NCBI GenBank assembly: GCA_029260335.1
Contig: JAJDDL010000343.1
Span: forward strand, 1 to 5,322
DNA length: 5,322 nucleotides
Source: Phycisphaerales bacterium
Lineage (GTDB): Bacteria; Planctomycetota; Phycisphaerae; Phycisphaerales; UBA1924
Direction of reading: 5' to 3'
The notes under the pieces are model-generated. The model searched no databases, was not told where the DNA came from, and saw nothing but the letters and a program-made list of their open reading frames with translations. Numbering within the stretch: the first letter of the stretch is position 1; each line of letters begins with the position of its first letter. A program made the translations under genes and the position numbers. This document shows positions 5,322 to 5,322 of the stretch, piece after piece.

Positions 5322-5322
5322 G

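Overview
The window is a 5.3 kb piece of a GC-rich bacterial chromosome. Gene content and style suggest a planctomycete, possibly of the Phycisphaerae type. The clues are the tail of a formylglycine-generating-enzyme-like (SUMF1) protein with the 'DPQIPKSKWWL' ending common in that phylum, a Tat-exported sugar-isomerase-like TIM barrel beginning MNRRDFI, a Gfo/Idh-type oxidoreductase, and intergenic gaps filled with GC-rich hairpin repeats. This placement is inferred from recognised protein style, not from a marker gene.

Layout of the + strand, left to right: the C-terminal end of a SUMF1-domain protein (2-244, start outside the window); a 116-nt gap with a structured repeat (284-336); a hydroxypyruvate-isomerase-like protein with a Tat signal (361-1269); a gap with a REP/BIME-like inverted repeat (1303-1378); a 12-helix MFS transporter (about 1455-2690); a gap with three successive GC hairpins (2714-2784); and a small SnoaL/NTF2-like lipoprotein (2854-3336). 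The - strand then converges on the lipoprotein with only 13 bp between stop codons. Read in its own direction it carries a Gfo/Idh oxidoreductase (5321 to 4458, N-terminus outside the window), a 113-nt gap with a second copy of the first repeat (4375-4446), and two paralogous SRPBCC-domain proteins (4344-3868 and 3871-3350) whose stop and start codons overlap as ATGA.

The isomerase-like protein and the oxidoreductase are both of types used in sugar or polyol breakdown, but they lie on opposite strands, so a shared pathway is only a possibility. The SRPBCC pair is almost certainly one translationally coupled unit and arose by tandem duplication. No tRNA, rRNA, CRISPR array, transposase or phage gene was seen. 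The least ordinary features are the SRPBCC tandem pair and the three repeat families, one of which is present twice with a clean 19-nt length difference. I see no convincing evidence of a wholly new multi-gene system here.
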